DNA of 64,000 nt from Seiridium cupressi (GCA_036674765.1 JARVKI010000928.1:62001-126000), one strand, 5' to 3'; counted from the stretch's first letter, positions 1 to 13,009 are shown. The notes: generated from the letters alone by a model not told the origin. Translations and numbers: made by a program.

Positions 1-3000
1 ACGCGCACCATTGGGATTATCGCAGAATCGCGGGTCACAATAGATAGTTCATATGAGCACTAAACTTTGGAAAATGACCATAGCATACATCTACAATGGA
101 TATGGTGAAAGTCTTAAAGGTTTACCTGGGCCAAGTATGTCCGACTACTAGTTCATGCAACACTTTCTGAGCCTACTGTTCCGGTCCGTCACAGCTGGCC
201 TTGTAGCAGGCCGCGAGATCTAGTAAGACGCACATATCGTCCACAGAAACTTGTTGGCATACTTTCGAGAATGTGATCCTAGTTGTCGAGTGGATGAATT
301 ACATAGGTACATGATTACTTATCTCTGAGACGATACTGACTGACCCTTACGAGGACTCTGGAGACGTTTAACGGATGGACTCGAGCAAGTCTTTGTGGGC
401 GAAATAGCCTTGAAAACTTTGGCACAAGCTTGCGCTGAGCAACAAGTAAGCCGATCGTCCTCAATTGGGTTTACAAGATCACAGCGCTACCAATATTGCT
501 GAACGCACATCGAGCTCGGAAGTGTTGGATCATATACATTGCTACTTTTGGGGACGGCGGGTTACCTATGTTCATGTAGCTTGGGAGGTTGTAGGATCGG
601 GGATAGGAATCGGGCTTGATCATGAGTCGAGGCAAATGTTGGATCGTGCCAGTCGGCCCTTCTACACTGGCATACATCTTGTTGCCGACCCTAATCGGAG
701 AAGAATCGTCATTGCTGACTGGTGATATGTTGCTGGTGAAACTGTCTACCTGACCAGGATAACCGGGTAGAGAGGGGGTATGCAGGCAGCGAAGGTTGAG
801 GCATGGTCTTACCAATTTCGAGTGTCAAGGACGATTTATAACTTCAAAAGACACTGTAGCCGCGCAATCAATAAGCATACGTCTGTTACGGCATGGATAT
901 TTAGTTCCATGACGACCGCGAGACAAGCAAGGCCAACCAAGTAAGGAAGCACTCGGGGTTTGGAAACGTAGGGCTGGCTTTGCGGTTGTACACAGACTCG
1001 CTCTCGTTCGAACAATGTCATTGGCGCCGTAGCCAGTATCGATCGATACCCTTCGAGGATGACAGATGCCGTCACTCTCTGTATCTCCTTGTCATCTTCA
1101 CTTGTCCGGATGCGTGAACAGGCTGCTGGTACCAATCTGCGCTGGTGTTGCCTTCGTCCCAGTAGTGAGCCAACTCGGAGTTGCCTGTGGAGCGGCTCAA
1201 GGAGCAGGATTCTCGATTGCCTTCAAGCGGGACTGCCTTGTTCTTTCTGCCTTCGGGATTTTTGGTCTTATCTTTCTTTTCTTCAGTAGTTCAAGGCGAA
1301 TATCGTGCTTGCTTAGGCACTGAGGGTCGTAGCGGTTCGTTCCTTGCAACTGTACGAGTCGATGGTTTGCAAATCGGATCGGATCGGTATCGGTATTGTG
1401 GCGGGGATTCTAGGACTTGAGGACGAGAAGTCGACAATATTGACAGTCTCTTGGAGCAACGCCTTGTGTGCAATCGATGGATGATTCGTAAGCCCTGTCA
1501 TGTTAGATGCCAGTCCACAGGCGCGTTACATGACGGCTAGCACGACACGGCATGGCTGAGAACAGAACGGATATCCTAAGCAGCAACCGACCGACAGGCC
1601 AGGTTTTGCAACGGAAAATTCATCCAAGCTAGAGTGGTTAACCATGAAGACCGTCGCAGCATAGCTCCCACAGCTAGCCGAACAAAGCTGGACAGAATGC
1701 TACGCATAGGTGCCAGCCTTACTGAAGGCACTCTGATCACAGCACTCGCGGGGCAAAACAAAGGAAGATGAATTGAACTAAGAGTGACCTCTGCCTGTCC
1801 TTTCCGCATTCCTGGGACACGAGTAACGTTTCTCGGACAAACAACCGGTGCTCAGGCCGGCGGCCTTTCCGTATGCTTGCCGTCACAACGGACATTAACT
1901 CGGTTGTACTGAACGTCTACGCAAGAGAAGCTTCCAGTAGACCCCTAGAAGCTGAACCGCGATATGCAAGGATGAATGATGACTCTTCTTCATGGCAATG
2001 CTCAAGGCGTGGCTATGATGAAAAGATAAATGGGTGAGATCAAAAATTCCTCCGACAACGTCCCCGAAGGAAAGTCGAGCAAAGGTCTCGCCTCGATGTG
2101 CAATGAAGGAGACCTAAACTAAGACGACGCATGCTTGAGCGCGTTATCTTCCGAAAAGGTAAGTATAAAGAGGAAAGAGAAATCAATTAAGTCTTGGGAG
2201 GAAAGTTCTCTTTATATAGAGATTCGGAAAGGCGCAGAAGCGGTGGGATTTGGCAGAATGGTGGGAATTCCAGCCTCAGGCATCGACTATAAGATGAGAT
2301 TTGAGCTTTTTTGGGCCTAGCACGTGGTCTGTGCGTCAATCGAATGCCTTGGCATTACTTCATCGGCTGGAGATCGCAAAGTTGTGCCTGAGGCAGGACA
2401 CTATACAATTACAATCCCACACCCAGCCCACCGAACTGACGTCTGATTTGGCCCATTTTGCTTGCAGGAGAGTGTCAAACACATGTTGGCCTTTATCAAG
2501 AACAGGTATTCCAACTTTCAAAAGCAGGAGAGGCATAAAACTCCATGTGGCAAAGTGCCGTGTCGGTGTTGCTAAGCGACGATACAGCACTGCACTATCT
2601 TCAACATGCGCACCAAACCTCATGAGAACGAGCACATTTCTTACACGCGGCGATAAAAACATAAAAGCTAGGCTACATGCGGACAACATTCCAAATAAAA
2701 ATTATCAATGCAAAGAGGCTGTTGAAGATGAACGAGTACGTTGACCTACTGTTTTACCTTAGAATCAAGGATGGAAGCTCACGGACCATACACTAGTGCT
2801 CAGCCAATCAACATGCTCTCGCCAAAACGCCCACTCTTTTCCAGACCTTCTACACCAAACTCTGCAGGATAACTAAAGTATGGCATAGATGAGACCGTCC
2901 GTAGAGTCCCATTCTTTTTTTCTAAGGGAGTATAGTATCGCCTATAATGTTATACTAGGCATTGAGCGCACGGCGCTTGCAGGGATGTCGGCCAATCATA

Positions 3001-3608
3001 GCCGCTGAACATCACGTGACAATCTGGAGCTCGAAGTGACGTACCATAGTAGTGGGGCCCACTCTTATTGCCCAATAAGCACAGGTGGTCTTCGAGGAGA
3101 ATGTTGTACGTACAAAATCCGAATCATAGGACTATGAATTGTGTGCCGAATGAGGCATATGGAATCATGGAGGTTGCTGGTTTCAGTTATTCAATGCCAC
3201 TGCACAGTGCCTATGCGTCGAGTGGTTCTTGGTGTGTGCAGGCAAGATGCTTAGCCATGGCCAAATCGCAAGACCCTTGGCCACAGCTTAATTCCCCCAT
3301 TTTGTGCACAGACCACTTTAGGCCTGAACGCGACCCTTCTTCTCTTGACGCGTGGAAATCGCGTTTCCTAGCTCCATTCAACTCGACTCCATTGCCAAAA
3401 CGTGACCCTGAATGAGTTGTCCCAACTGCATGCGACAATTGCCATTCATGGGTTACTATTGATACTATTGTCACTACCTCTCGTGTCTTGTCCTTTTGTA
3501 CGAGTCGGACTTCCCCATTGCCGCTGTTTATTGGACTGCATCACACGTTCCCACCAAGACGACGAGGCATTGATCGCGAGAGCCCGGAGCTCTAAAAACA
3601 GCATTCCA
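1..3608. other. Gene-free stretch, left end
   Basis: I see no supported gene here. Open frames of 60-147 codons occur on both strands (for example 471-815 minus and 2301-2744 plus), but none shows a family motif, credible splice sites or a matching promoter, and they overlap one another on opposite strands. The last few hundred bases are presumably the promoter and 5' leader of the chromatin assembly gene that starts at 3609. No repeat or RNA gene was recognised. Confidence 0.5.
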
Positions 3609-5774
3609 ATGCCTCTGTTTGAGATGTCCGCCAATATTCAAGAATCAGAGTCGGCATCAAGGAAGCGAAGTCACGATCAGTTTGCCGAAGGTACCTCGAA
3701 TGTAGAAGCTGCCTCAGTTGAGAACCCCTCCGCTATCAAGGCAGAGGATGCCGCAGCCATAAATGGTTCTCTGCGAGGTAAATACACCCGGACGCTATTG
3801 TAGCCTTCTGTTGTTCTGACATGTTCTCAACCCAGATATTCCTTCTGTTTCCATCACAGACCACCACGTCAAGCGAGAAAGGAGTAGTAGCCCGACTGTA
3901 TCTTCTGGCTCGGAGCTCTCTTCCGCAAGAACATCCCCATCGCCAATGCAAATGGACTTGACCCCCTCCACCTCACCAATGGGGCCCGGTCACGCCAATT
4001 CCCCTTCCAAGGTCCCGACCACCTCCACAGGGGCCTCTTCAAGCCTCATACCATCAACTGCCAACCCACCACAATCCGCCACCATGCCTTCATCAACAGC
4101 CCCTTCGGGCTCTGCTCCCGCCAAGAAGAAGCGGAAAACGGCAGCAGAAAAGGAAGCCGAGGAGCAGGAACGGGCTCTGAGGAAGGCGAAGAAGGAAGAG
4201 GAATTGGCAGCCAAGGCTAAGGAGAGGGAGGAGAGGGAGGCCACCAAAGCCAAAGAAAGGGAGGAGAAGGAGGCTGCTAAAGCCGCCAAGACTGCCGAAA
4301 AGGCAAAGGCAGCTGCTGAGAAAGAAGAGAAGGAACGTAAACGAAAAGAAGAGGAAAACAAGAAGCGTCGTGCTCAGCCAAGCATCTTCGGCTTTCTCAA
4401 GACGAAGCCGGCTGTTCTTGGGGATACTTCACCAAACAAGCAGCCCTCTACGATGAAGGCTGTTGATAGCTCACCCATCCGTCCTAAGGCCCCTCTCTCG
4501 ACATCTGCTATTGCCAGTCCTTCGACGTTGAAGGAAGTCCAGCCGGAGAAGTCAGCATATGAGAAGCTATTTCAAGACTTCTATATCAAATCCGACGTCA
4601 AGATGGCGCCCACGCCTTTTCAGATGGATGACGAGACCATGCTTGCGAAGTCGAAGATACTCGATGAGTATATCAGAGGTGAACGAGGTAACATTGACCC
4701 AAAGCCCTTCGATCCGGTTTCGGTGTTCCAATTCAGTGGCATCCCGTTGTCTCGGGGTAAGCAGCCGCTAGCCGTAAAGAAGATCATGACCGAAATCTTC
4801 GGAGACCCCCTGGACAGCGCTGCAAACAACAGGACCGAATCGCAACAGGTCCGACTTACTAGTGTACAAGGGCAATTAAACGCCATTCCAGTCAAGGTGC
4901 TCGCATTTTGGGAGGACGTGAGACCACCTTATGTTGGCACAGTCACGTCGACTCCCAACATCAAACTCCAGAAACTGGCAAGACGCCCTACCGGACGTCT
5001 GCTCAAACTGAATTATGAATATGATTCGGAAGCCGAGTGGGAAGAAGAAGAAGGCGAAGATCTAGATGACGAAGAAATTGAAGATGAAGACAATGAGGTT
5101 GAGGAGGAGATGGGTGACTTTTTGGATGACGCCGAGGATGTTGCCGCTGCCCGTCCGGCATTCTTGGGTGACGCTGAGCCTGTGAGCACAGGAATCTGCT
5201 TTGAGGATCGCAAGCGGTCGTCTCACAATGTCAACGGCGAAGACTGCGCAACAGTATACAAGTACAGAATGGAGTTCTTGTTAGGTGAGTTTTGCTTACT
5301 GCCGCGAGCAAATACAATACTAACAATGCCACAGAGTCATTAGAGCATCACCATTCGATCAACCCATTCTCCACGGAGTATTGGCAACCAAAGGTCGCGC
5401 CGGCCACTACATCCTGCGCGAAGGCTAAAATTACGTCGGTCATTAAGCCCACCAACAAACCATCAAAGACTGGAATGGCGCCTCCTCCGCCGCCAGGCTC
5501 ATCATCAGCGACAACATCGGTGCAGCCCGATTGGAGTACGCTGGTACCTAAGTCTCTACTACCGGACTTCAAGCGCGCGGTCGTGAGCACAGACATAAAC
5601 TTCCTTACGAAAGTTGGCATAGTAGACATGCTTTCGAAACGATTTTCCACCGTCACAAAGAACCAGGTCAAAGCGACGTTAGATTTTGTTGCTGAGCGCT
5701 CAGCTCTTCCGGGAGCTAAGAAGTCTGCCAAGGTCTGGGTTTTGCGTCCCGAGCATGCTCTGGATAAGGACTAG
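3609..5774 (+). CDS. Chromatin assembly factor 1 large subunit (CAF-1 p150/Cac1/Rlf2)
   Basis: Histone H3-H4 chaperone subunit that deposits histones behind replication forks in the nucleus. Exons 3609-3777, 3836-5284 and 5335-5774 join in frame to about 685 residues; introns are 58 and 50 nt with GTAAAT/CCCAG and GTGAGT/ACAG ends. In order the protein shows a Ser/Pro-rich N-terminus, a basic nuclear-localisation run (KKKRK, near residue 153), a long Lys/Glu/Arg-rich charged helix (about 155-235, the KER region), a PCNA-binding PIP box QPSIFGFL near residue 237, a conserved middle with a strongly acidic stretch of Glu/Asp (about 445-490), and a C-terminal winged-helix-like part (about 600-680). 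That order is diagnostic of CAF-1 p150. The ATG at 3609 was chosen because it opens the exon nearest the conserved part; an upstream ATG or the Met six codons later is also possible. No defect is visible. Confidence 0.88.
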
Positions 5775-6633
5775 AGAATGTCGGGAGGATTAGCTGGCAC
5801 GCAATTTGCTTGTCGGAACATTCATGTCCCATGCCGGGATTCCATCTACGATATCTAGATGACCGCTTGCAGAACAGAGGTGGGACTTGTCGTTACCTCG
5901 CCAGCATGCGAGTGGGAAGATAAACACGCCAAGAAATGTTTTTGGCAATCAGCCACAGCTAAAGGAATCAGTAATGACCTCGCTGTGTGCCCACGGAAAA
6001 GGGGCGTAACCGGAAAGGGATTGGGCAAGGCGTTCCGGAACTCTGTTGTGCATACTACCTCGATAGAGCTTTGCTAAGAATTGACGGGCATGAAGATGTA
6101 TGATCTGAAGAGTAACAGGGGAATCGTATCGCGGCGTCAGTCGTCCGAATGTGTGAGAAATCCGAAGTGGACAGACATGGAGCTAGTAATCAGTAGATGG
6201 CCTTCGCCTTTGACAATGAAACAAGTCTGACCATTATATTTCTCATACGATGACTGTTTTCTAGATCGCCATGTCTTCGGACCTCGATGGGTTTGGTCTA
6301 TCTGACCATATGGAAATATATACATCGGGTCTTTTGGTTCTGCTCCAATATTAGCAACATGAATGCAAGACCGCATCATTACCTGACCAGACCACTCTTC
6401 CCAAGCCATAACTTCCATACGTACGTACATGAATTCAGAGAGGAAAGATACCAGAACCTTTTTCAAACAGAGCCGCTAGGACCGAACCACGAATTTCCGA
6501 GTCAACCAGAGCAGGTGCGACCCTGTCAAGCCGTGGCTGCCAGTTTCACTAGAAAACATTCGTCCAAACAGGCAAGAGCGCAAGTCATTTCAAGCCTAAT
6601 TGCAAGACTTTTGACAACAGCAATAAAGAATAA
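5775..6633. other. Intergenic, CAF-1 gene to tRNA-like element
   Basis: 3' flank of the CAF-1 gene and upstream flank of the tRNA-like element. Short overlapping frames on both strands have no recognisable features. I see nothing further. Confidence 0.4.
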
Positions 6634-6705
6634 GGCCGGGTAGCTTAATTGGCCTAAAGCGTTCTGTATATAAGAAGTATGTTGGTTCAATCCCAACCCC
6701 GGTCC
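6634..6705 (+). tRNA. tRNA-like element, organelle-type, possibly a pseudo-tRNA
   Basis: A cloverleaf can be drawn. The acceptor stem is 7 bp (GGCCGGG at 6634 with CCCGGTC ending 6704, one G-T pair). The D stem is GCTT/AAGC with GG in the loop, the anticodon stem TTCT/AGAA is only 4 bp, and the T stem is a perfect GTTGG/CCAAC around loop TTCAATC. An internal A box (TAGCTTAATTGG) and B box (GGTTCAATCCC) fit Pol III promoters, and a run of nine T follows closely as a terminator. The anticodon loop GTATATA would give anticodon AUA (Tyr) with an unusual U37, a G-G mismatch closes the arm and the variable region is short. These departures suggest a diverged organelle-derived or pseudo-tRNA rather than a standard nuclear tRNA. 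Confidence 0.5.
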
Positions 6706-7149
6706 TCCTTTTTTTTTCTTCTTCTTCTTCCCTCCCTCTCCTTCGGCCCCCTTCCTTTTGGAGACGTGTACGCAAAGGGCTTGACGATTCGGCATGGGGG
6801 TAGTCTAGCCTGTGATCAATTTTGGGAGAACACGTAACCACACTGTACTTGTTACATACCACTAGTAAAAGTCTGGGCATGACAGTGCTTGTGTCTATGG
6901 CTTGCTTGCCTGGGGTTCACTTTATTGAGCCCGGGCACATGGTGGCCCACCTTGAGATCCGAGAGCATGTGGCCAGGATATTCACGAGACCTGGACCAAT
7001 TTGCACGCAAGGGAAAGAAGGAAAGAAAGGGCGTCTCGAGACTTGAAGGATGCCAGGCACATTGTACGGATCAAGGTCTTTAACAATTCGAAAAGAATAT
7101 CCAGCCCAGAGCAGATACCACAAACCTTTGTATATACACAGCTTAGTAA
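6706..7149. other. Intergenic with pyrimidine tract
   Basis: Begins with a T run and a TTC-repeat pyrimidine tract (about 6709-6760) that includes the terminator of the tRNA-like element. The rest shows overlapping short frames without features. A missing 5' part of the next gene remnant might have lain here, but I cannot see it. Confidence 0.4.
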
Positions 7150-8464
7150 TATCATGTTCCTAGACTTCATGTTTCGAATGAATACCTACATACCGGAAAT
7201 GGTCCCGTGACAGTCATCAAATATGGCAGATTCGACAAGTCTCCTTGCTGTACTTCAAAAGAAAGCCGTCTACCATTTTCGCGACAGAGTAAGCTCATAC
7301 AATGGTACCTAGGTGGTTTCAGTGGTAAATTACAATCATCAACTCTAGGTGGTATCATCTTACTAGTACCAAAAGACAATATTGGAAGCGTGATTGCCGT
7401 TATTTCGTCAAGTATGCCCGTAATAACCTCAAATCCGGTCCGCTGCCGCACGGGAGGCCAGATCAAGATCGAAGGTGCCACCGTTTTAAATGTAGAGGGC
7501 ATGAAGTTGACGGTATTCAGCCTGATCTGGCTCAGAGGATTGGAACAGAACAAATTCTATCTGAGGTATGGCAGCCGAAACCTTACAACCGACAGCACCA
7601 CGGCGAACTATCTTAGGCCCGTGTCCAACGGCACTCTAAATGGCGTTGGAAAGGCCTACATCACTTTCGGAGCCGTGACTGATCCGAAGGGTCAGATCCC
7701 GTTCGCTTCTTATTTGGTTGGCATCGTCGGTGATCCCGACAAGGAATCAGGCGTAGCCGGCGGGTCGTCCTATACGGTAAACTGCGTCGTAGATCCCCGA
7801 AACGTGTTCGAGTATCGATTAGTCACCCTAAATCTTCACGCTCTGGGCGATAACAAGGCCTCCAATATGGCGCAATACCTCTCGGGTACAGGTGCTTGTA
7901 CTCCGGTCAATCCTACTATCGGCGACAAGCTCTTTGCGACGGCGGACACGGCGAGCCACTTCCTGGTGAACGAAAACATGGGAATAGATGGCTACTTCGC
8001 TACTATTTCCCGCCTTGCTGGCTACGGACGCAACTCTTCCTTCGCCTTCCCCGACAGCAGTAACTACCTCGAGAACGTCCTTGGCGTCGTGTCAGCGCTC
8101 GCCGTCTCTAAGATGCAGATGGGAAATGGGACCCTGGCGACGGCGGTCAGCGACCAATCCACCCGCATACGTCGAAGTCACTCGCCTCGGGACGGATAGC
8201 GGCTGGATACTTTGGCTGCTTCTGCCACCAGTCGCCAGTCTGCTCGCCTTTACCTATCTTGGTGTCTGGAGGCAAAGCGAGCCTGGAGGCGCTGGACTCA
8301 ACGGCAAGGAGGACGAACGACTCAAGCAGTATACGGCAGAGAGCTTGCACGAGCTCATTGGATTGGGATGGTCCGCCGGGCGGAACTTTCAGGGGTTGGA
8401 ACCTTCGGACGTGGAGTCTAATTATGACTTTCCCCAAGCACCTGTAGAAGGAATGAGAAGATGA
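7150..8464 (+). pseudogene. Remnant of a membrane-anchored fungal protein, one frameshift
   Basis: Family not recognised. An open frame from 7150 (after TAA at 7147) runs to about 8160 and codes a long, apparently extracellular region with several N-x-S/T sites. At a CCC run near 8162-8164 the reading continues in the next frame to the stop at 8464. That second part has a hydrophobic segment (WILWLLLPPVASLL and on) followed by a short charged tail, as in a type I membrane protein. Dropping one C would join the two parts smoothly (context ST-AYVEVTRLG). There is no convincing start codon: the frame opens without ATG and the N-terminal part usual in such proteins is absent. Read as a 5'-truncated, frameshifted gene; a base-calling error at the C run would leave only the truncation. 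Confidence 0.5.
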
Positions 8465-10136
8465 GTTGTTTAGATGTCGCCCCAATGCGACCCCAAGTAT
8501 CTGAGTCTTTCATTAAAGTCGAGCTGAACTCAGAAGGTCAAGACTGAAAAAGCTGACTGAAAAAACTTAGTAATCCATATTTTCGTTGAAAACCCCTTCC
8601 TTGTGAGGAAACAATTAGCCACGCCAGGAGTTTAAAGGGGGCTCCAAAACAGAAACTCGTTGCGAACCTGTTCTCAGCAAGAATAGCCAAGGCGACCGAA
8701 ACTTTTTAGTTCCTAGATATGTACTGCCGTAACTGATACTATCTCCATGATTTATAAGACTCCTTGTACCACCCAGTTATGGCAAGCGCCGACATGATAG
8801 CTGGGGCGCGGCTGCCCGTAAACTGGCGAACACTAGATTGCACGAGAATCTCCGACGGTAAATGATTTGACAAAGGCTCATCAAACCTCGTCAACGTGCG
8901 CAAATTCGAAAATCGATCTGGGCCGCTTCATTCTGGCGATTGGGGTAGATATCTTAGCGGTAGGTGAAACGGGAATGGCTAGATCGGGGGAAGTATCACA
9001 TGAAATTGGGCATGGATAGTGTTCCGAGACTGATAAGGTGGCCTCGATCATCCACAAGGATCTTCATGTCTCTCGAATAGAACTGCAGGTTTGGGCATAA
9101 GACAGCTTCTTGCAGCATCACCAAGGAAGAAAACCACGTCGAGGGTTCAAAACCGCCAGCCTCAACGAGCTCTATATGATGAGATGCGCCTAAATGAGCA
9201 TCTTCCAGTATCTCAGCAGTGAAAAAGATATCGGCTCCTTTTCCACTGTCCTTATTAATAATGAATTCCTCGAACGGCGCGGAAATTCTCTCATCTTTAG
9301 TTTAACATTAACCAGGGTATAAGGGAACCCTCGCGAAAACCGGCGAACTAAAGTTACTGGTATTTTCGTTGTTAGCAAAAGTTTTATTTTATTTTATTTT
9401 TATTTTTTTAGTACATATATAATCCATACGAATACAGATAATACTATAGAGTAAAATATAATTTATAAACTATCGACTTCGTTATTAAATAAACCGAGAT
9501 ATATAGTTTTAGGACGAGGGACAAAGTCGGTCCCAGAAGCAAAGTTCTAACTAGAGCCGTAGGCGGCTATAGGGTGAAATGGTGCAATAAAAAACGGAGG
9601 CATTGACTACGATACACGACTTTCAATTCGTAGATCCCATGTTCATCTGGTCCATACCCAGCAGAGCCCGGAGCTGCTAATGAGCAACGGGAAACGCGTC
9701 CTCGATACCCGTAAAGTTAGAAATCCTTATAGGGCATCATTCGGCCGAGTGATTTCACGAGTAGAGAGGATAGGCATAACTAGAGATGCATGATGATCGC
9801 TATCATAAAGCCAGTAGTCAATTACAACTAGCTAATTGCCCGATATTCCACATTCGCTGAAATGCCAAACCGGTCGCTATGAATGGCCCTGGTGGTGTTA
9901 CAAACGCGTAAATATACAACTCAAGGCGGGTTGATGATTGCCATCCCCGTTTCCGAGGTTTCTTCGCGAAGTTTTGCTGGAGCTGACCAGAGTTTTTCAC
10001 CCTTAAGCAGGCTTACCAAGCCTTGCTTGGTTGCCCACGTGGCTCCTCGGACTACCATCCGCCATCCTGATGTCAAAAGGGACCATATTTTCGTGCCCAA
10101 CGACTGGACCACCCAGTGGACGTTAGCGGGATCTTT
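8465..10136. other. Gene-free, partly AT-rich stretch
   Basis: No gene supported. About 9365-9500 is strongly AT-rich (TTTTATTTTATTTT and similar), the base bias left by RIP in ascomycetes, though I cannot name an element. The final part is the 3' flank of the eIF4E-like gene that ends at 10137. Confidence 0.45.
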
Positions 10137-11336
10137 CTACGACCTCTGCTCATCTTGTGATTGTCGGTTGTTGTAAATCTCATTGGTATTGTGGCGCTTC
10201 TCGCCATGCTGGTTGTTATTGTTGTTGGCGGCACGCTCACGTCGTTGCTCGTCAATAGTGGCGCGCTGGGACAGGCTTTCGTCATGGGATTTGAAGTCGA
10301 AACGCGTGTTAGGCGGACACTTCAGAATGGATTTCATAGAGTCCCTGCTGCAGTATAAGCGTGTGTATAAAAGAGCCAGTGTGGCTGGTTTCCGCTGGCT
10401 TACCGAATCTTCCGAACCTTGCCTTCCGTAGAGGCGGTCCAGATAGAGATGACGTCCTCACCATTACGCACACTGAGCACAACGCCATTCACCTGAGAGC
10501 TCTCGTCGCAGAGCTGCCCACCAATGCAGGCAAAAAGGATTTCGTCCCAATATCGATCTGCCACACCCTTCTTCAGTCGCAGGACCCACTTTCCTCCTTC
10601 TTTGTTCTCCTTGTCCTCCCATATTGGTCGAATACCGCTCTTGAAGAGGTGGTAGTCGGTCATGAGCTGGACTCTAGACGGCGGCTTGAGACACTTGTAT
10701 ATGGCGAAGAACTCCTCGACGGTGGAGCACTTTGCCATTGGATGCAGCGTCTTCTCGTATGCAATGTAGCCGTGCGCTTTGCTGATGGGCGGACGTGTCC
10801 AAAATACCCAGCTGTCTGGCAGGACGTGTAATCCCCCTTGCTGGGCAGGCACCGAAGAGTCTGATGCGGTAGTCGCCGAGTCGTCAGCACCGCCGGGCTT
10901 GGACGCCTCTTTCGAAGATTTCTCTATCGAAGGGGTCTTGCTGCCACTTCCGACAGAGCCCATAGCCATCTCGAAAGGGTTGCCTGGCGTCTTGGGTGTC
11001 TTGGCAGACCCAAAGGACGCAAAGGCACCGCCGGAGCCCAGCGCAAAGGCATTAGATCCCCCTGTGCCGATGGGTGATGCTAGACCACCGGCGGGTGCTG
11101 GCGCTGCGAAGGGGTTCGTTCGGCCATGGGAGGAGGTGGCACCATTGCGGCGAGACAGAGACGAGAAGTCTCGTGCCTGGGTGGTGGAGCCCTCCTGGTT
11201 CGTCGACAGAGACAGATTACTCGTGCTGGCGGGCAAAGCGTTAATGACTATGTTCCTCTAGTTTACAGGTGCATGAGCTTGCTGGCAGAGCTACTCACTT
11301 GGGGCGGCGGCTCCAGATGGTGTTCTTGTTATCCAT
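10137..11336 (-). CDS. eIF4E class II cap-binding protein (4EHP/eIF4E2-like)
   Basis: Binds the mRNA 5' cap in the cytoplasm; class II members usually repress or fine-tune translation rather than drive eIF4F assembly. Exons on the minus strand are 11299-11336, 10404-11255 and 10137-10344, joining in frame to about 365 residues (MDNKNTIWSRRPK at the start). An extended, Ser/Gly/Pro-rich N-terminal half precedes the eIF4E fold (about 150-340). Matches to the family include the strand WVFWTRPP, STVEEFFAIYKCL, a cap-stacking Trp in IRPIWEDKENK, and GGKWVLRLKKG. The position of human eIF4E Trp56 is Tyr (GYIAYEK), the hallmark of class II. The last exon supplies the KIRDSM...KSHD C-terminal helix and an Asn/Gln-rich tail, which confirms the 59-nt intron. 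The first intron is only 43 nt. Confidence 0.9.
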
Positions 11337-13009
11337 AACCGTGGTGAACGAGTGACAGGAGGGTGCGGGACGTCTCTTTTTTCTTCTTCTTCTTCTTCTC
11401 TCAGTTGTCTTCCCCACACGTATGTATTACAACTTCTTCAATGGTTTGCTGCTGAATCGACGACGGTATGGGGAGTGCGCCACAAGGAGTTGGGTGGTGA
11501 TGCGCCGACTGCTTGGGGCGGGCTTTGAAGGTGTGGCGAGTGTGGTGTTGACCTCTGCACAAAAGCTGGTGATGTCAGGGTTCGTGTTCGTCGAGCGGGT
11601 GTTCGTCACGAGGGCTAGTGGACTGCTTGGATATGGTGTGTGCAATTAGGTCTTGTTTGGAACTGTATATCGTCGTAGGTGTGCTGGTAGGCGGGAGGGT
11701 GGAGTGCTGCTGGAAGAGTGAGAATAGAATGTATGATGTTCTGGTTGGGTATGGATGTGCAAGTGAATGCAGTGCAAGGGACGAAATGCTAAGTTTTGCA
11801 ATGCGCCCCAGGCCGTGCTCCATCCAGCGAACACAGCGTCTGTAGTGCACGCTCTCCAGCGGACATTGTTTCTCTGGGCCCCACGGCGAGCTGCACAGCA
11901 TGTGTCCGGCCACTTGGCGCAGAGCGGTTTAGTGCCTTTGGGTGCTTCCGCGCTTCCTTCCGAGCCTTCCAAGGCTCAAGGCTCAACTTCAACTGTAAGG
12001 TAGCGACCTGTCAGTTAGCTTTAGCCTCATCCGGGCCGGCTAATATCCGGCAGTCTCCGGCCCTCGCCCGCTCCTCTTTAACTTCAGAGTTTTCGGCCAG
12101 CCGCAGTCCCTCCCTCTTCTTCTCTCCTTATGCAAAGACCACCAACTCAAATCATCGCCAGCCTGCCCTTTGATTTTCACGCGGCTGACGACTCCGATGT
12201 GTGCGTCGAGATTGACCTCTACGGAGCCCTTGCTTAAAACCATCATCACGAGGGCCCCATGTGCGCGCTTCCCATGATGCGGTGATGACCTGAAGCAAGA
12301 CCTGGACATTCCCTATTCCGAACCATGCCCTCTGACACCTGTATGTGCGGACTTGTGTGCGCCTGATGGAAATGTTGCCGAGTCCGAAAAGGTAGGTTCT
12401 TTTCATCTCTCTTGAACCTCGCAATGATGACACTTGTATTTTGGTAATCCGACTCAGCCCGCTTGGTCCTGGGGGTTGGCCATGCTGGCTCCCAAGGATG
12501 TGGTTGAACATGTCGAGAAAAGGCACCGTCTGAGCTTGAGTCCGTCGTGTAGATAGACGAGCATGCCGACCTTGCGCGGTAGCTGACTTGGCGATCTCGC
12601 AGGCTGCGAGGTAATTATGGAGCTTAATTCGACTGAGGATCTTCCTACTCACAAGGTCATCTGCAATTTGCACAGTCCAAGCTTCATATCTCTTGTGGCA
12701 AAAAATGCCCATTATCGTCCTCGGGCGGATACTGCCAATGCCACTTGCTGTAAACAGAATCTCGAAACCGAGAATTGTGGGATCAACCACAGCAAGAACG
12801 AACACGGTATGAAAATTGCCAAGCTTTGGGAAGAGAGTCCATTGTGCCCTCAGAGTAACGGTACCTATCTACCTAATGTAGTCTATTACCACGACAATTC
12901 ACGTGGAGCGAAAAGCAGTTCTGTCTAGCCGGTGCCATCGAGCTCGCTTCACTTTGTACAAGCTTTGCCAGCAGATAACATTCATTACCGCCGAGCCCTC
13001 GTACGCATC
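11337..13009. other. Intergenic, upstream of the eIF4E-like gene
   Basis: Holds the promoter side of the eIF4E-like gene, with a TTC-repeat pyrimidine/purine tract at about 11385-11402. A 217-codon minus-strand frame at 12152-12805 and overlapping frames at 11575-12003 show no recognisable motif, so I do not call them genes. Confidence 0.4.

Noticed and set aside
12152..12805. 217-codon minus-strand open frame.
   Set aside because: No recognisable domain, no clear ATG start or promoter, and a composition like the surrounding non-coding sequence.
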